64,000 bases of DNA from Alkalitalea saponilacus (GTDB taxonomy: Bacteria; Bacteroidota; Bacteroidia; Bacteroidales; Marinilabiliaceae), in the NCBI RefSeq assembly GCF_900168165.1, contig NZ_FUYV01000002.1, forward strand, positions 1 through 64,000, in the 5' to 3' direction. Under the pieces are notes generated by a model that worked only from the letters and a program-made list of their open reading frames with translations, was not told the DNA's origin and made no database searches. The position numbers were made by a program, and so were the translations under genes. Every line of letters starts with the position of its first letter. Positions within the stretch are counted from its first letter, which is position 1. Below, piece by piece: positions 1 to 7,482 of the stretch.

Positions 1-986
1 TTATTGGTATAGGCGTTTAAGCCGCCCAAGTTAATTAACTGATTGTAAACGAATAGGATTATTGAAAACCATTCTTTTTATGAGTGAATCGAATATTGTA
101 TCCATATTAGACCGCCTATTGTATCTGAAATGGTACTCATCAAGGTATCCTTGAAGACGGTCTTTGCTGCAATGGTGATGAATCCCTCGTAACCATCCTT
201 TGAGGTTCATTATGTGGATATGGATATCCTGAAAACTTTTCCCGTTTTCTGATTTTAGTTGCTCCAGATTGGGATAAGTCTTTTTTAGAGGAATATACCC
301 TTTCCACTCATCGGTTATGACTTTTGTGTCCTTGCTGATGTATGTTTTAAAGAATGGCTGAAAGGAAGCAGCAGAAGCATTGTCGATGCATTGAGCATAG
401 GCACGTCCAACACCGCCCTCAACAATCTCGAGGGCGACAACTACAAGCTTTTTGTCTCCTTTGCTTCGACCTCGTTTGCCTTCTTCCTCCCCGCCGATAT
501 AGAACTCATCAACATGAGCTATACCGTTGATTGTATGCTGTTTGCTGCTTTGCATGGCTTGTTGAATTTTCCATTTAAACTCCCAACAGGTCTTTTGGCG
601 CAATTCAAATTCCTGAGATAACTCTAAGGAAGACATTCCTTTCTTCTTGGTGCTTATCTTAAAAGCAATGTGAAAAGCTAAGTGCAAAGAAAATTTACAT
701 TTGTCGAACATGGTTCCTGCAGTTGGACTTTCATCATATTTGCATTTCATGCATCGTCTTGAAAATGGTTTTACGCCTTTGTAATACTTTGTATGATTAC
801 ATTTTTTGCATTGATAACCGTTCTCGAACCATTTGACATCAGCCAGATAACGGTAGCAATCATTTTCAGAAGGAAACGCATTATAGAACTTAATTGAGTT
901 CACGCCTTTAAATTTATTTCGTTCATTCATGCTACTAAAGTAGCATTAAAAAAAATATTGGGCGGTCTAAGCGCCTATACCAATAA
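1..986. mobile_element. IS1595-family insertion sequence (complete or nearly so)
   Basis: A single transposase gene is bracketed by imperfect terminal inverted repeats. The left arm is 1-27 and the right arm 960-986; they agree at 24 of 27 positions, both ending in the core ggtataggcg on the outside. The left arm touches the window edge, so the outermost bases and the target duplication on that side cannot be seen. The right end lies 12 bp past the stop codon of the GH35 gene, so the element sits in the 3' flank of that gene and does not interrupt it. The single-ORF layout and ISXO2-type transposase fit the IS1595 family. Confidence 0.85.
31..930 (-). CDS. IS1595-family (ISXO2-like) transposase
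   Basis: Catalyses movement of the surrounding insertion sequence. The 299-residue protein begins with a zinc ribbon (Cys pairs at about 41/44 and 60/63, CKKC and CMKC) followed by an ISXO2-like DDE domain. Likely catalytic residues are D141 (HVDEFYIGG), D207 (VITDEWKGY) and E265 in YLDEYHFRYNRR, the usual C-terminal signature of this family. The length is normal for the family and there is no frameshift or premature stop, so the enzyme could be active. It fills nearly the whole element between the inverted repeats. Confidence 0.9.
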   Translation of the reverse strand: MNERNKFKGVNSIKFYNAFPSENDCYRYLADVKWFENGYQCKKCNHTKYYKGVKPFSRRCMKCKYDESPTAGTMFDKCKFSLHLAFHIAFKISTKKKGMSSLELSQEFELRQKTCWEFKWKIQQAMQSSKQHTINGIAHVDEFYIGGEEEGKRGRSKGDKKLVVVALEIVEGGVGRAYAQCIDNASAASFQPFFKTYISKDTKVITDEWKGYIPLKKTYPNLEQLKSENGKSFQDIHIHIMNLKGWLRGIHHHCSKDRLQGYLDEYHFRYNRRSNMDTIFDSLIKRMVFNNPIRLQSVN

Positions 987-998
987 TCTTATTCATAA

Positions 999-3431
999 TT
1001 AATTCTTATCAAGTATGATGTCAATGCGGTACTCAACAGAAATTTCAGGCTCTTTGATTTCCAAAAACTCACGTCTTTCGCCAAAATCAGGCACCACTTC
1101 TTCATCGAGCCAGTTCAAATAAGGAGCATCGCTTCTCATGGGAATGAAATAGAAATACATTTCATGGTTTTTCAGCATCTCCACATATCTCTTTAATCCA
1201 ATCGTCCATGGAGCACTGGTATATAGGTGATCGGTCATCAATTCTCCATTCATCATGCATACAGCTCTGTCACCACGATAGTCGAAAGTGATAAACACAT
1301 CATTGATCCCATTCATATCCAACTGCTCAGCTCTCAATACAAAATGACGATCGCCCGAGGGAATCAACTGAAGGACTGGCTCTTTTGGATCAATAGACAA
1401 TATCCAACCCGAAACAGAAGCAAGTTCCTGCTCGAGTTTTTTTACGCTCGCCTCACCAGATCGTAAATCTCTAATGGCAGGATAAACCCGGACACATATA
1501 TCTGTTTGATGATCGCTGATAAGTGAAAGACTTTTCTCATCTTCAAGCACGAGAGCATTGCTGATAATCAGATGCTGATTACCTGCCTTTCCTGTCAACC
1601 AGGCCTTCAAAGCCATTTCGTAGGGAATAACCAGAAAAGAAACATCATTGGAAACCATTTCCGAAAGTCGGTCATCAGGAAATGATACCACTTTACGACC
1701 ATTAATGAGTTCAGTTTTTATTCCGGTTCCTGAAACATCTGTATCTCCATTTAAAACCAATTGTGGATGAAAACCTTCAATGGCTACCATCACATGATAA
1801 ACGCGTCCATCGTTTTCGAAGCGCATAAATGGTTGTGCTGTTGCCTGATGAAGAAAAACGCCATCAAAATCCAGATTAAACGGAAAAATCCCGGAAGCTT
1901 CAGATTTCAATGTAAAAGTTCCATCATGGGGGAATCGAAAAGAATCCTCAATGGTATTGACATTAATATGCAGATCCCGATGATCTGGCATGGCAATTCT
2001 ATCCTGAAAATTATGCATAAAGATAAAACCGGATATTCCGTCAGTCCTCACTGCATAGCGTAAAGTCTCAGTGTTATCGGGCGTAATTGATTCATTTGAT
2101 TCAGGTAAAACAGGATATAAAGGGGCAAGTACATTTCCATAGCTTTGCAGAAAATAATTGATCAGTTTCAGAGGGTAATATCCCACACTGGCCTTCCCAA
2201 ATTCTCCGATGGGAGACTGATAATCATAAGATTTATTGGCGAGACCAAACCCTTCAGTCATAAAAAAATTACCTATGGAAGGAGTCGTGCCTCCATGGTA
2301 CATATAAAATCCCAGACCATTGGTTCCGCTTCCCACTGTTCGCACCATCATGGGAAGAAAACTCTCACCAGGTACTCTTGGGCGACGGGAATAAGTGACA
2401 GCTATACCGGTTCCCAGTTCTGCAGCCATAGATGGATATAGATTCACATCATAACTTACAGGGGAATAATCAGGATTTCTATGAATGTTTTTATAGAGAT
2501 AAAATGGCGATGGTCGATTATCAGGCACCCAGAAAGGATATGCATAACCGGCCATAACAGGAATGGAGCCCTTCTCGACAATAGTGGCATACCCCCACCC
2601 TGTAGCTGTATAAATAGGCGTTTCCATACCTGCCTCAATGGCAAACATCTTCAGGGTTTTCATGTGATCCCGGCCAAGTCCGGCAAATTCATTTCCAAAC
2701 TCGTTTACACCTACACCAATTTGGGTAATATCCACATCGCGTCTGGCTACCGTGTTTTCCCTGGGAGCTCCCTGGTATGTAAAAGCCCATGGTGCTGCCG
2801 AATGCTGATATTCATTTTCAATTTGAATTCCTATGATGGGCCCATTATCCTTAAACATAAGCCCGGACAGTTGCTCTCCAATCTGGTGGTACAACCGATT
2901 AACGTAATATAGATAAGCCGGATCGTTGCTACGCACCTCTATAGGCCTGCCATATAGCCAATCGGGCAAGCCTCCGTTGCGCATTTCTCCATGTGCAAAT
3001 GGTCCTATGCGCACAATCACGTCCAATCCGTTTTTTCCGCATAACTCAACGAAATGTCTCAAATCAAGATTTCCGCTCCAATCAAATTCCCCCTCTTTAA
3101 ATTCATGAAGATTCCAAAACACATAGGAGGCAACAACGGTGACACCACCGGCTTTTATTTTTTTTATCTGTTCATCCCAATACTCCCGCGGATAACGACT
3201 GTAATGAAACTCTGCAATTACAGGAATATAAGGTTCACCGTTGCGCTCGATGTAAAAACTATTGACTTCGATGATTTCTCCGGATAAACTTTGACCACCT
3301 AAATCGAGGTGCCCACGTAAAACTTCCGTGTTTACATCCGACAAATCAATATGATATTTACCTCCTGACATCAACCATGCCGGAAATGAAAGTAGGAATA
3401 AAAACAGGATGATTAACAGTTTATTTTTCAT
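999..3431 (-). CDS. Secreted GH35 beta-galactosidase
   Basis: Probable exo-acting beta-galactosidase acting in the periplasm or outside the cell. The 810-residue protein starts with a hydrophobic signal segment (residues 4-22). The TIM-barrel holds GH35 hallmarks: FHYSRYPREYW (75-85), VFWNLHE (104-110), and NGPIIGIQIENEY with the acid/base glutamate at about E207. The AAELGTG segment is the probable nucleophile region. Beta-sandwich domains follow, as in long bacterial GH35 enzymes. An AraC-type regulator lies upstream on the same strand, so substrate-dependent control is likely (inference). An insertion sequence lies 12 bp beyond the stop codon. Substrate could be a galactose-containing plant or algal side chain; this is not decided by sequence. 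Confidence 0.88.
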   Translation of the reverse strand: MKNKLLIILFLFLLSFPAWLMSGGKYHIDLSDVNTEVLRGHLDLGGQSLSGEIIEVNSFYIERNGEPYIPVIAEFHYSRYPREYWDEQIKKIKAGGVTVVASYVFWNLHEFKEGEFDWSGNLDLRHFVELCGKNGLDVIVRIGPFAHGEMRNGGLPDWLYGRPIEVRSNDPAYLYYVNRLYHQIGEQLSGLMFKDNGPIIGIQIENEYQHSAAPWAFTYQGAPRENTVARRDVDITQIGVGVNEFGNEFAGLGRDHMKTLKMFAIEAGMETPIYTATGWGYATIVEKGSIPVMAGYAYPFWVPDNRPSPFYLYKNIHRNPDYSPVSYDVNLYPSMAAELGTGIAVTYSRRPRVPGESFLPMMVRTVGSGTNGLGFYMYHGGTTPSIGNFFMTEGFGLANKSYDYQSPIGEFGKASVGYYPLKLINYFLQSYGNVLAPLYPVLPESNESITPDNTETLRYAVRTDGISGFIFMHNFQDRIAMPDHRDLHINVNTIEDSFRFPHDGTFTLKSEASGIFPFNLDFDGVFLHQATAQPFMRFENDGRVYHVMVAIEGFHPQLVLNGDTDVSGTGIKTELINGRKVVSFPDDRLSEMVSNDVSFLVIPYEMALKAWLTGKAGNQHLIISNALVLEDEKSLSLISDHQTDICVRVYPAIRDLRSGEASVKKLEQELASVSGWILSIDPKEPVLQLIPSGDRHFVLRAEQLDMNGINDVFITFDYRGDRAVCMMNGELMTDHLYTSAPWTIGLKRYVEMLKNHEMYFYFIPMRSDAPYLNWLDEEVVPDFGERREFLEIKEPEISVEYRIDIILDKN

Positions 3432-3775
3432 GTGTCTATAATTTGCTATTCAATGGCTCCCGAGACTTCGGGAGAACGAGTCCCGAAGCCTCGGGACTCG
3501 TTTCATGCTCCATATAAAATTATTGTGATAAAAAACTTAAAATATTGAAATAAGAACATTACAACCCTCTGGAATATCTTATATTATTTCATATCCAATG
3601 GCAGATGGTTAAAGTATTACGGATAAATAATTCATCTCAATTACAAATATCCAAATAACATTAATAAATAGAAATGGACATTTTTTAAATCACATGGACA
3701 AAACTATGATTATTCCTAAAACCTTATACGAGGCCCCGATCCTAAAAATTAGAGGATTGAGCATAAGCCATCCAT
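3432..3775. other. Intergenic region between AraC gene and GH35 gene
   Basis: This AT-rich stretch separates the AraC stop from the GH35 start, both on the minus strand. Apart from the tandem hairpins at 3457-3500, no gene or clear motif was seen. It is the expected place for the GH35 promoter and an AraC-protein binding site, but no repeat pair could be assigned with confidence. Confidence 0.5.
3457..3500. repeat. Two tandem hairpins upstream of the GH35 gene
   Basis: Hairpin one pairs 3457-3463 with 3468-3474 (ctcccga/tcgggag, 4-nt loop). Hairpin two pairs 3477-3486 with 3491-3500 (cgagtcccga/tcgggactcg, 10 bp perfect, 4-nt loop). Both arms share the core tcccga. They are GC-rich in an AT-rich neighbourhood and sit 26-69 nt before the GH35 start, so they would lie in its leader if the promoter is further upstream. 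No T-tract follows, so a terminator is unlikely. They may be a leader stabiliser or a dispersed intergenic repeat. Confidence 0.6.
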
Positions 3776-4675
3776 CTATCCTTTGTGTTTTCTTCTGTAT
3801 TGAGAAGGTGATAGACCCATCACTTTTTTAAACAATCGGCTAAAATAAAAAGGATCAGCAATGCCAATTTTACAACAAATCTCTTTGATGCTTAGATCGG
3901 AAAAACTCAGCAGGTAGCAACTTCTCTGAATTTTTAACTGAGTAAAATATTGAAGAGGAGAATAACCGGTATGCTCTTTAAAAAGAGCATACAAATGAGA
4001 AGGAGAACAATTCACTTTTTCAGCTATATCCTGGATGGTTAATGATTGATCCATCGAAACTTTCATCAAATCCACAACATCCGTAACTTTACTATCTTTC
4101 CCGGAAACATTTCCACTATAAAGATCCTGGTAAAGAAAAGAAGTTATTATTTGCCACATATTTAGATTTACGAACTCAATGTTATGGCTGGCAAACCCAT
4201 CTTCCAATGCAAATAGGACAGAGTTTATTAATTTAAGTCTGCGTTCATCAAAAAAAACTTCTCTGTTATGTATCTCACCCAAAGGTGCATATTTAGAAAA
4301 AAAATGAGGAGCATATAACCCCCGAAAATGTATCCAATAAATGCTCCAGGGATCATTCGTATCCGAAAAGTAGGTATGAGGTGTGTCAGGAGGAATGATA
4401 CAAAAGGAATTGGGTGTGATTTTAAGCCTGTTTTCAGGTATTTCAATAACTCCTCTACCTTCAATGCAATAGATCAGAATATACTCCCTGCACCCCGATT
4501 CACGTTCCCTGAAATGAAATCGGGCACGAGGATAAAAGCCGGCATCGGTCAGAAATAAGGCTGAAGTCAAATCACTGATGGCAACATCTTCAATCAGTTT
4601 GTCAGGTAGGACAATCATTCGTTGGCCGGGAAACCCTTCCTGCAATTTTTGTCTATTGTTTTGATGCTTGGACAT
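3776..4675 (-). CDS. AraC-family transcriptional regulator
   Basis: DNA-binding regulator, 299 residues. The N-terminal half is a cupin-type AraC ligand-binding domain (segments such as YILIYCIEGRGVIEIPE and IIPPDTPHTYFSD), the usual sugar-sensing fold. The C-terminal 100 residues hold the two helix-turn-helix units: MDQSLTIQDIAEKVNCSPSHLYALFKEHTG and the second with SIKEICCKIGIADPFYFSRLFKK. The gene lies 344 bp upstream of the GH35 beta-galactosidase on the same strand, so a galactoside or its breakdown product is the natural candidate ligand (inference). A perfect palindrome at 4691-4719, 16 bp upstream of the start codon, could be an autoregulatory site. Confidence 0.88.
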   Translation of the reverse strand: MSKHQNNRQKLQEGFPGQRMIVLPDKLIEDVAISDLTSALFLTDAGFYPRARFHFRERESGCREYILIYCIEGRGVIEIPENRLKITPNSFCIIPPDTPHTYFSDTNDPWSIYWIHFRGLYAPHFFSKYAPLGEIHNREVFFDERRLKLINSVLFALEDGFASHNIEFVNLNMWQIITSFLYQDLYSGNVSGKDSKVTDVVDLMKVSMDQSLTIQDIAEKVNCSPSHLYALFKEHTGYSPLQYFTQLKIQRSCYLLSFSDLSIKEICCKIGIADPFYFSRLFKKVMGLSPSQYRRKHKG

Positions 4676-4690
4676 TTTTTAGTCATCTGT

Positions 4691-4719
4691 TTTATAACCT
4701 GAATAATTCAGGTTATAAA
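4691..4719. promoter_or_regulatory. Perfect 13-bp inverted repeat upstream of the AraC gene
   Basis: Arms 4691-4703 and 4707-4719 (tttataacctgaa/ttcaggttataaa) are exact complements around a 3-nt centre. It lies between the patatin stop (4864) and the AraC start (4675), both minus strand, with its near edge 16 nt from the start codon. It could be an operator or a weak terminator of the upstream gene. No long T-run follows on the minus strand, which favours an operator or leader hairpin. Confidence 0.5.
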
Positions 4720-4863
4720 AATGGTATTTTCACTGAGAAGATCAAAGCTATGATGGTATCCAAATATTTACCTGAATACGCCATAACCAATTGCTTTATT
4801 CAAAAACAAAAAAGTTACACAATCTCTTCTTAAGCAGTTTCAAACAACCGTTCAATAAGGGAT

Positions 4864-5901
4864 TTACTTATTCAATATTAATAAATCAACAATTTCATTT
4901 AAAATCTCTCGATTTTCTGCCACAAAACTTCGGCCCGCCTCTTCGAGCAGTTTCATGTTTTTATGAGAAGCATCATCCAATTTTGTGCAAGCCTCACCCA
5001 CGGAAGGCGCTAACCTGTAATAACCACCTCGTTCTTCATTTTTAGAAGTAGCAAACAACTGTTTCAACTGATAATCAACAGTCTCCGAGTTTCCCGACAT
5101 CAAAATATCAATCAATGGCGGCAACCATCCTGCCACGCCCCACTTTTTGGCTTTATTAAAATGGTAAGGTTCCCCTTTTGATCCGGTTCCAATTGAAATC
5201 ACCAGCATATCATCCACACCCGGGAAGGCAGGTTTATCAGAGCGATCCAACAACCTTGAAAAATCAGATGTCCGTGCTTCTGCGTAAGCACACATTGCGG
5301 GATTATTGGCAAAAACGCCACCATCAATAAGAGACAATGGTGCATTAAAAACGGAGTAAATCCGGGATGGCTTAAAATAGGTTGGCGCCGCAGATGTGGA
5401 TCGGGCAATATCGCGCAAATAATAATCGAAAATTTCTCCCTTAAGCGTATCTTTTTTATTAAAGAAGATGCTCCGTCGCTGAAAGAAGTCGTATGCAGTA
5501 ATCAGACAGGGCTTAACGCATTGACTCAGTCTGGCATCCCCAAGGTATGACAATACGATCTTTTCCAGGGCTTCAACATCGTACTTGGCTTTAAAAAGAG
5601 CTGCGGGATTCGAAATCTTTCGATACCATGGTCGATTAAAAATTGAAGAACCATTTTCCAGATAGAGGGATACCGCTTCAGAAGCTGTAAACTTAGGTCT
5701 TCCTTCCTCATTGGGTGTAAGATACAAACATGAAAGTATTCCTCCCGTGCTTGTTCCGGCAATCAGGTCGAAATAATCCGACAGCCGAACATCTTCTCCT
5801 TCTCTTTTTTGAAGCTGTTGCTCAATATATGCAATAACAACTCCCGGAAGGATGCCACGAATGCCTCCCCCATCAATAGACAAAATAGTAGTTTTCTTCA
5901 T
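4864..5901 (-). CDS. Patatin-like phospholipase
   Basis: Predicted Ser-Asp dyad lipid acyl hydrolase, 345 residues, no signal peptide, so probably cytoplasmic or membrane-associated. The oxyanion loop DGGGIRG is at residues 10-16, the nucleophile elbow GTSTGG follows at about 49-54, and the catalytic aspartate is in the DGG of LIDGGVFANNPA. Proteins of this class act as housekeeping lipases, but closely related ones are effectors of CBASS anti-phage systems. No cyclase or other defence gene is adjacent here, so the defence role is not supported. The next gene upstream (DUF2459 protein) is 23 bp away on the same strand, suggesting co-transcription. Confidence 0.85.
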   Translation of the reverse strand: MKKTTILSIDGGGIRGILPGVVIAYIEQQLQKREGEDVRLSDYFDLIAGTSTGGILSCLYLTPNEEGRPKFTASEAVSLYLENGSSIFNRPWYRKISNPAALFKAKYDVEALEKIVLSYLGDARLSQCVKPCLITAYDFFQRRSIFFNKKDTLKGEIFDYYLRDIARSTSAAPTYFKPSRIYSVFNAPLSLIDGGVFANNPAMCAYAEARTSDFSRLLDRSDKPAFPGVDDMLVISIGTGSKGEPYHFNKAKKWGVAGWLPPLIDILMSGNSETVDYQLKQLFATSKNEERGGYYRLAPSVGEACTKLDDASHKNMKLLEEAGRSFVAENREILNEIVDLLILNK

Positions 5902-5924
5902 TTTGGATAAGGATAAAAATATAA

Positions 5925-6557
5925 TTATTCAAACTCTGCTCCAGGAATCTTTGATAAACGCCGAAATAATTGATTAGCATTTAAAACACAAAAGGATCGC
6001 ACAGGTAATCCTGCTTCCTTAAATCCATTAACAACCCATGTGTTGCATGTTCTGAAGAGGTGATATTTTTGTGTTGCCCTGAAAAAATGCCGACTCTCAC
6101 CATATACTGAACTCGGCTGAGCTCTCCCATACTGATCCCGTATATAACTGTCGGCAACATATTTCATTAAAGACAATAATTGCGACTCACTTACCGGAAT
6201 TCTTAAAATACGAGCCCGCTCTCCATAAGCCAAACGCAAGGGATTAATAAATGGAAAAACCTGCAAAGCACTGGAGGTAGGCCATAAAACTGCGCGTGCT
6301 GCCAAATGAACCGGACTTCCATCTGCCTGATAAAAATGTTCATCGCCCCAACCAACATCTACCCATCTGCGACCATCAAAACCTTCTGCTTCCGGCCAAA
6401 TATCGGCATTCAAATCATCTACCCGAAAAACAAGTCCGGTGTGCCATCGATTTTGAACCACATAAACATAGCAGGTATCTTCCTGGATGTCGCCTTTACT
6501 TGGAAACAATCCGGATGAAACCGACAGCAGCAATACCAGTATAAACAAACGTAACAT
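5925..6557 (-). CDS. DUF2459 (TIGR02117-like) secreted protein
   Basis: A 210-residue protein with an N-terminal signal segment (LFILVLLLSVSSG). It carries the family landmarks VVQNRWHTGLVF, RRWVDVGWGDEHFYQ and TCNTWVVNG. The conserved His, Asp and Cys suggest a papain-fold or NlpC/P60-like hydrolase, but the biochemical function of the family is not known to me. It lies 23 bp upstream of the patatin gene and is probably transcribed with it. Its length is typical of the family. The exact role is undetermined. Confidence 0.7.
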   Translation of the reverse strand: MLRLFILVLLLSVSSGLFPSKGDIQEDTCYVYVVQNRWHTGLVFRVDDLNADIWPEAEGFDGRRWVDVGWGDEHFYQADGSPVHLAARAVLWPTSSALQVFPFINPLRLAYGERARILRIPVSESQLLSLMKYVADSYIRDQYGRAQPSSVYGESRHFFRATQKYHLFRTCNTWVVNGFKEAGLPVRSFCVLNANQLFRRLSKIPGAEFE

Positions 6558-6624
6558 ATGACCAAATTTCAGTAAAAAAATGGTTTAATACCGATAATCA
6601 AATATACAATTTTGATTATGTTTG

Positions 6625-6828
6625 ATGAAAAATATCATGCAAAACAAACTTCCCATACCGGTGATCATTCTTACCGGATTTTTAGGATCCGGTAAAACCA
6701 CACTCATTAATCATCTTTTAAAAACATCACAAAACAAGAAATTTGCCATAATCGAAAACGAGTTTGGAGAAATCAACATTGATGAAATCAACATTAAACG
6801 TGATCTGGAAAAGATGATACAACAATAA
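6625..6828 (+). pseudogene. Truncated CobW/YjiA-type GTPase (N-terminal stub)
   Basis: About 67 codons remain of a metal-chaperone GTPase that is normally over 300 residues. The Walker A ([17 protein letters not shown]) and the following [11 protein letters not shown] segment match the COG0523/CobW family. The reading frame then leaves the family pattern and stops. The metal-binding CxCC motif and the C-terminal domain are absent, and the next 115 bp contain no continuation that I can see. The start codon is ATG at 6625 or 6637. It is most likely a non-functional remnant. Confidence 0.75.
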
Positions 6829-6943
6829 CCTGGTTTCTGTTGACATAGACAGATAAGAAACATAACTTGTAAGGGCTTGCAAGATTCCTGAGAAACTGAA
6901 TCTTTGAACTGATTAAAGTCAAACATTTTATTAAAAACCACTT

Positions 6944-7240
6944 ATGAAAACATATTCCGAAAAAGAAGCTCTAAAGATGGCAAAAGAAGAGTTGAACAAC
7001 TGGGAGGTTAAAGATGGAGCACTTCATAAAGGGTTAAAGTTTTCTACATTTATTGAGGCCTTTTCGTTCATGACAGCCTTTGCTCTTGAAGCAGAAAAAA
7101 TGGATCACCACCCAGACTGGAGCAACTCATACAACAAAGTGCAAATATCTCTCACAACCCACGACAAAGGTGGAATAACTGATAAGGATTTTAAATTGGC
7201 CGGATTTGCTGACAAATTTGTAAAGACTCATCATTGTTAG
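6944..7240 (+). CDS. phhB: Pterin-4a-carbinolamine dehydratase
   Basis: Small cytoplasmic enzyme of 98 residues that dehydrates 4a-hydroxytetrahydrobiopterin, recycling pterin cofactors. The family signature is complete: [16 protein letters not shown] followed by [15 protein letters not shown], including the paired histidines of the active site. The length is standard. It is flanked by two gene remnants, a CobW stub upstream and a histidine-kinase stub that starts at its own stop codon, so it appears to be the one intact survivor in a deleted region. No phenylalanine hydroxylase is present in the window. Confidence 0.9.
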   Translation: MKTYSEKEALKMAKEELNNWEVKDGALHKGLKFSTFIEAFSFMTAFALEAEKMDHHPDWSNSYNKVQISLTTHDKGGITDKDFKLAGFADKFVKTHHC

Positions 7241-7470
7241 ACTCAACTGTTATCGAAGATACAGGTATTGGTATCAATAAAATTCATCATAAACTGATTT
7301 TCGACCGCTTCAGGCAAGTAGAAGGAGACCACACCATACGTGCAGGAGGTTCCGGTCTAGGACTTGCCATATCCAAAGCCTATGTTGAACTATTGGGCGG
7401 CGAAATAAAACTACAATCGGAACCTGGAAAAGGATCACGATTCTCTTTCTCTTTGCCGGAAACGCCCTAA
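7241..7470 (+). pseudogene. Histidine-kinase ATPase-domain remnant
   Basis: About 75 codons encode only the end of a sensor kinase HATPase domain: the G1 box (EDTGIGI), the F box (IFDRFRQVEG), the G2 box (GGSGLGLAISKAYVELLGG) and the terminal strand (GKGSRFSFSLP). The N box, DHp histidine and any sensor domain are missing. The open frame merges with the last bases of the pterin dehydratase gene, so there is no independent start beyond a TTG at 7234. This is best read as the 3' end of a deleted kinase gene fused next to an unrelated neighbour. Confidence 0.75.
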
Positions 7471-7482
7471 TAATTTGTAGCT

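Noticed and set aside
391-621. Open frame on the plus strand opposite the transposase
   Set aside because: Shadow of the transposase gene with no family features or start signal.
4864-6557. CBASS-like anti-phage system around the patatin gene
   Set aside because: No nucleotidyl cyclase, E1/E2 or other defence gene adjoins; the partner is a DUF2459 protein.
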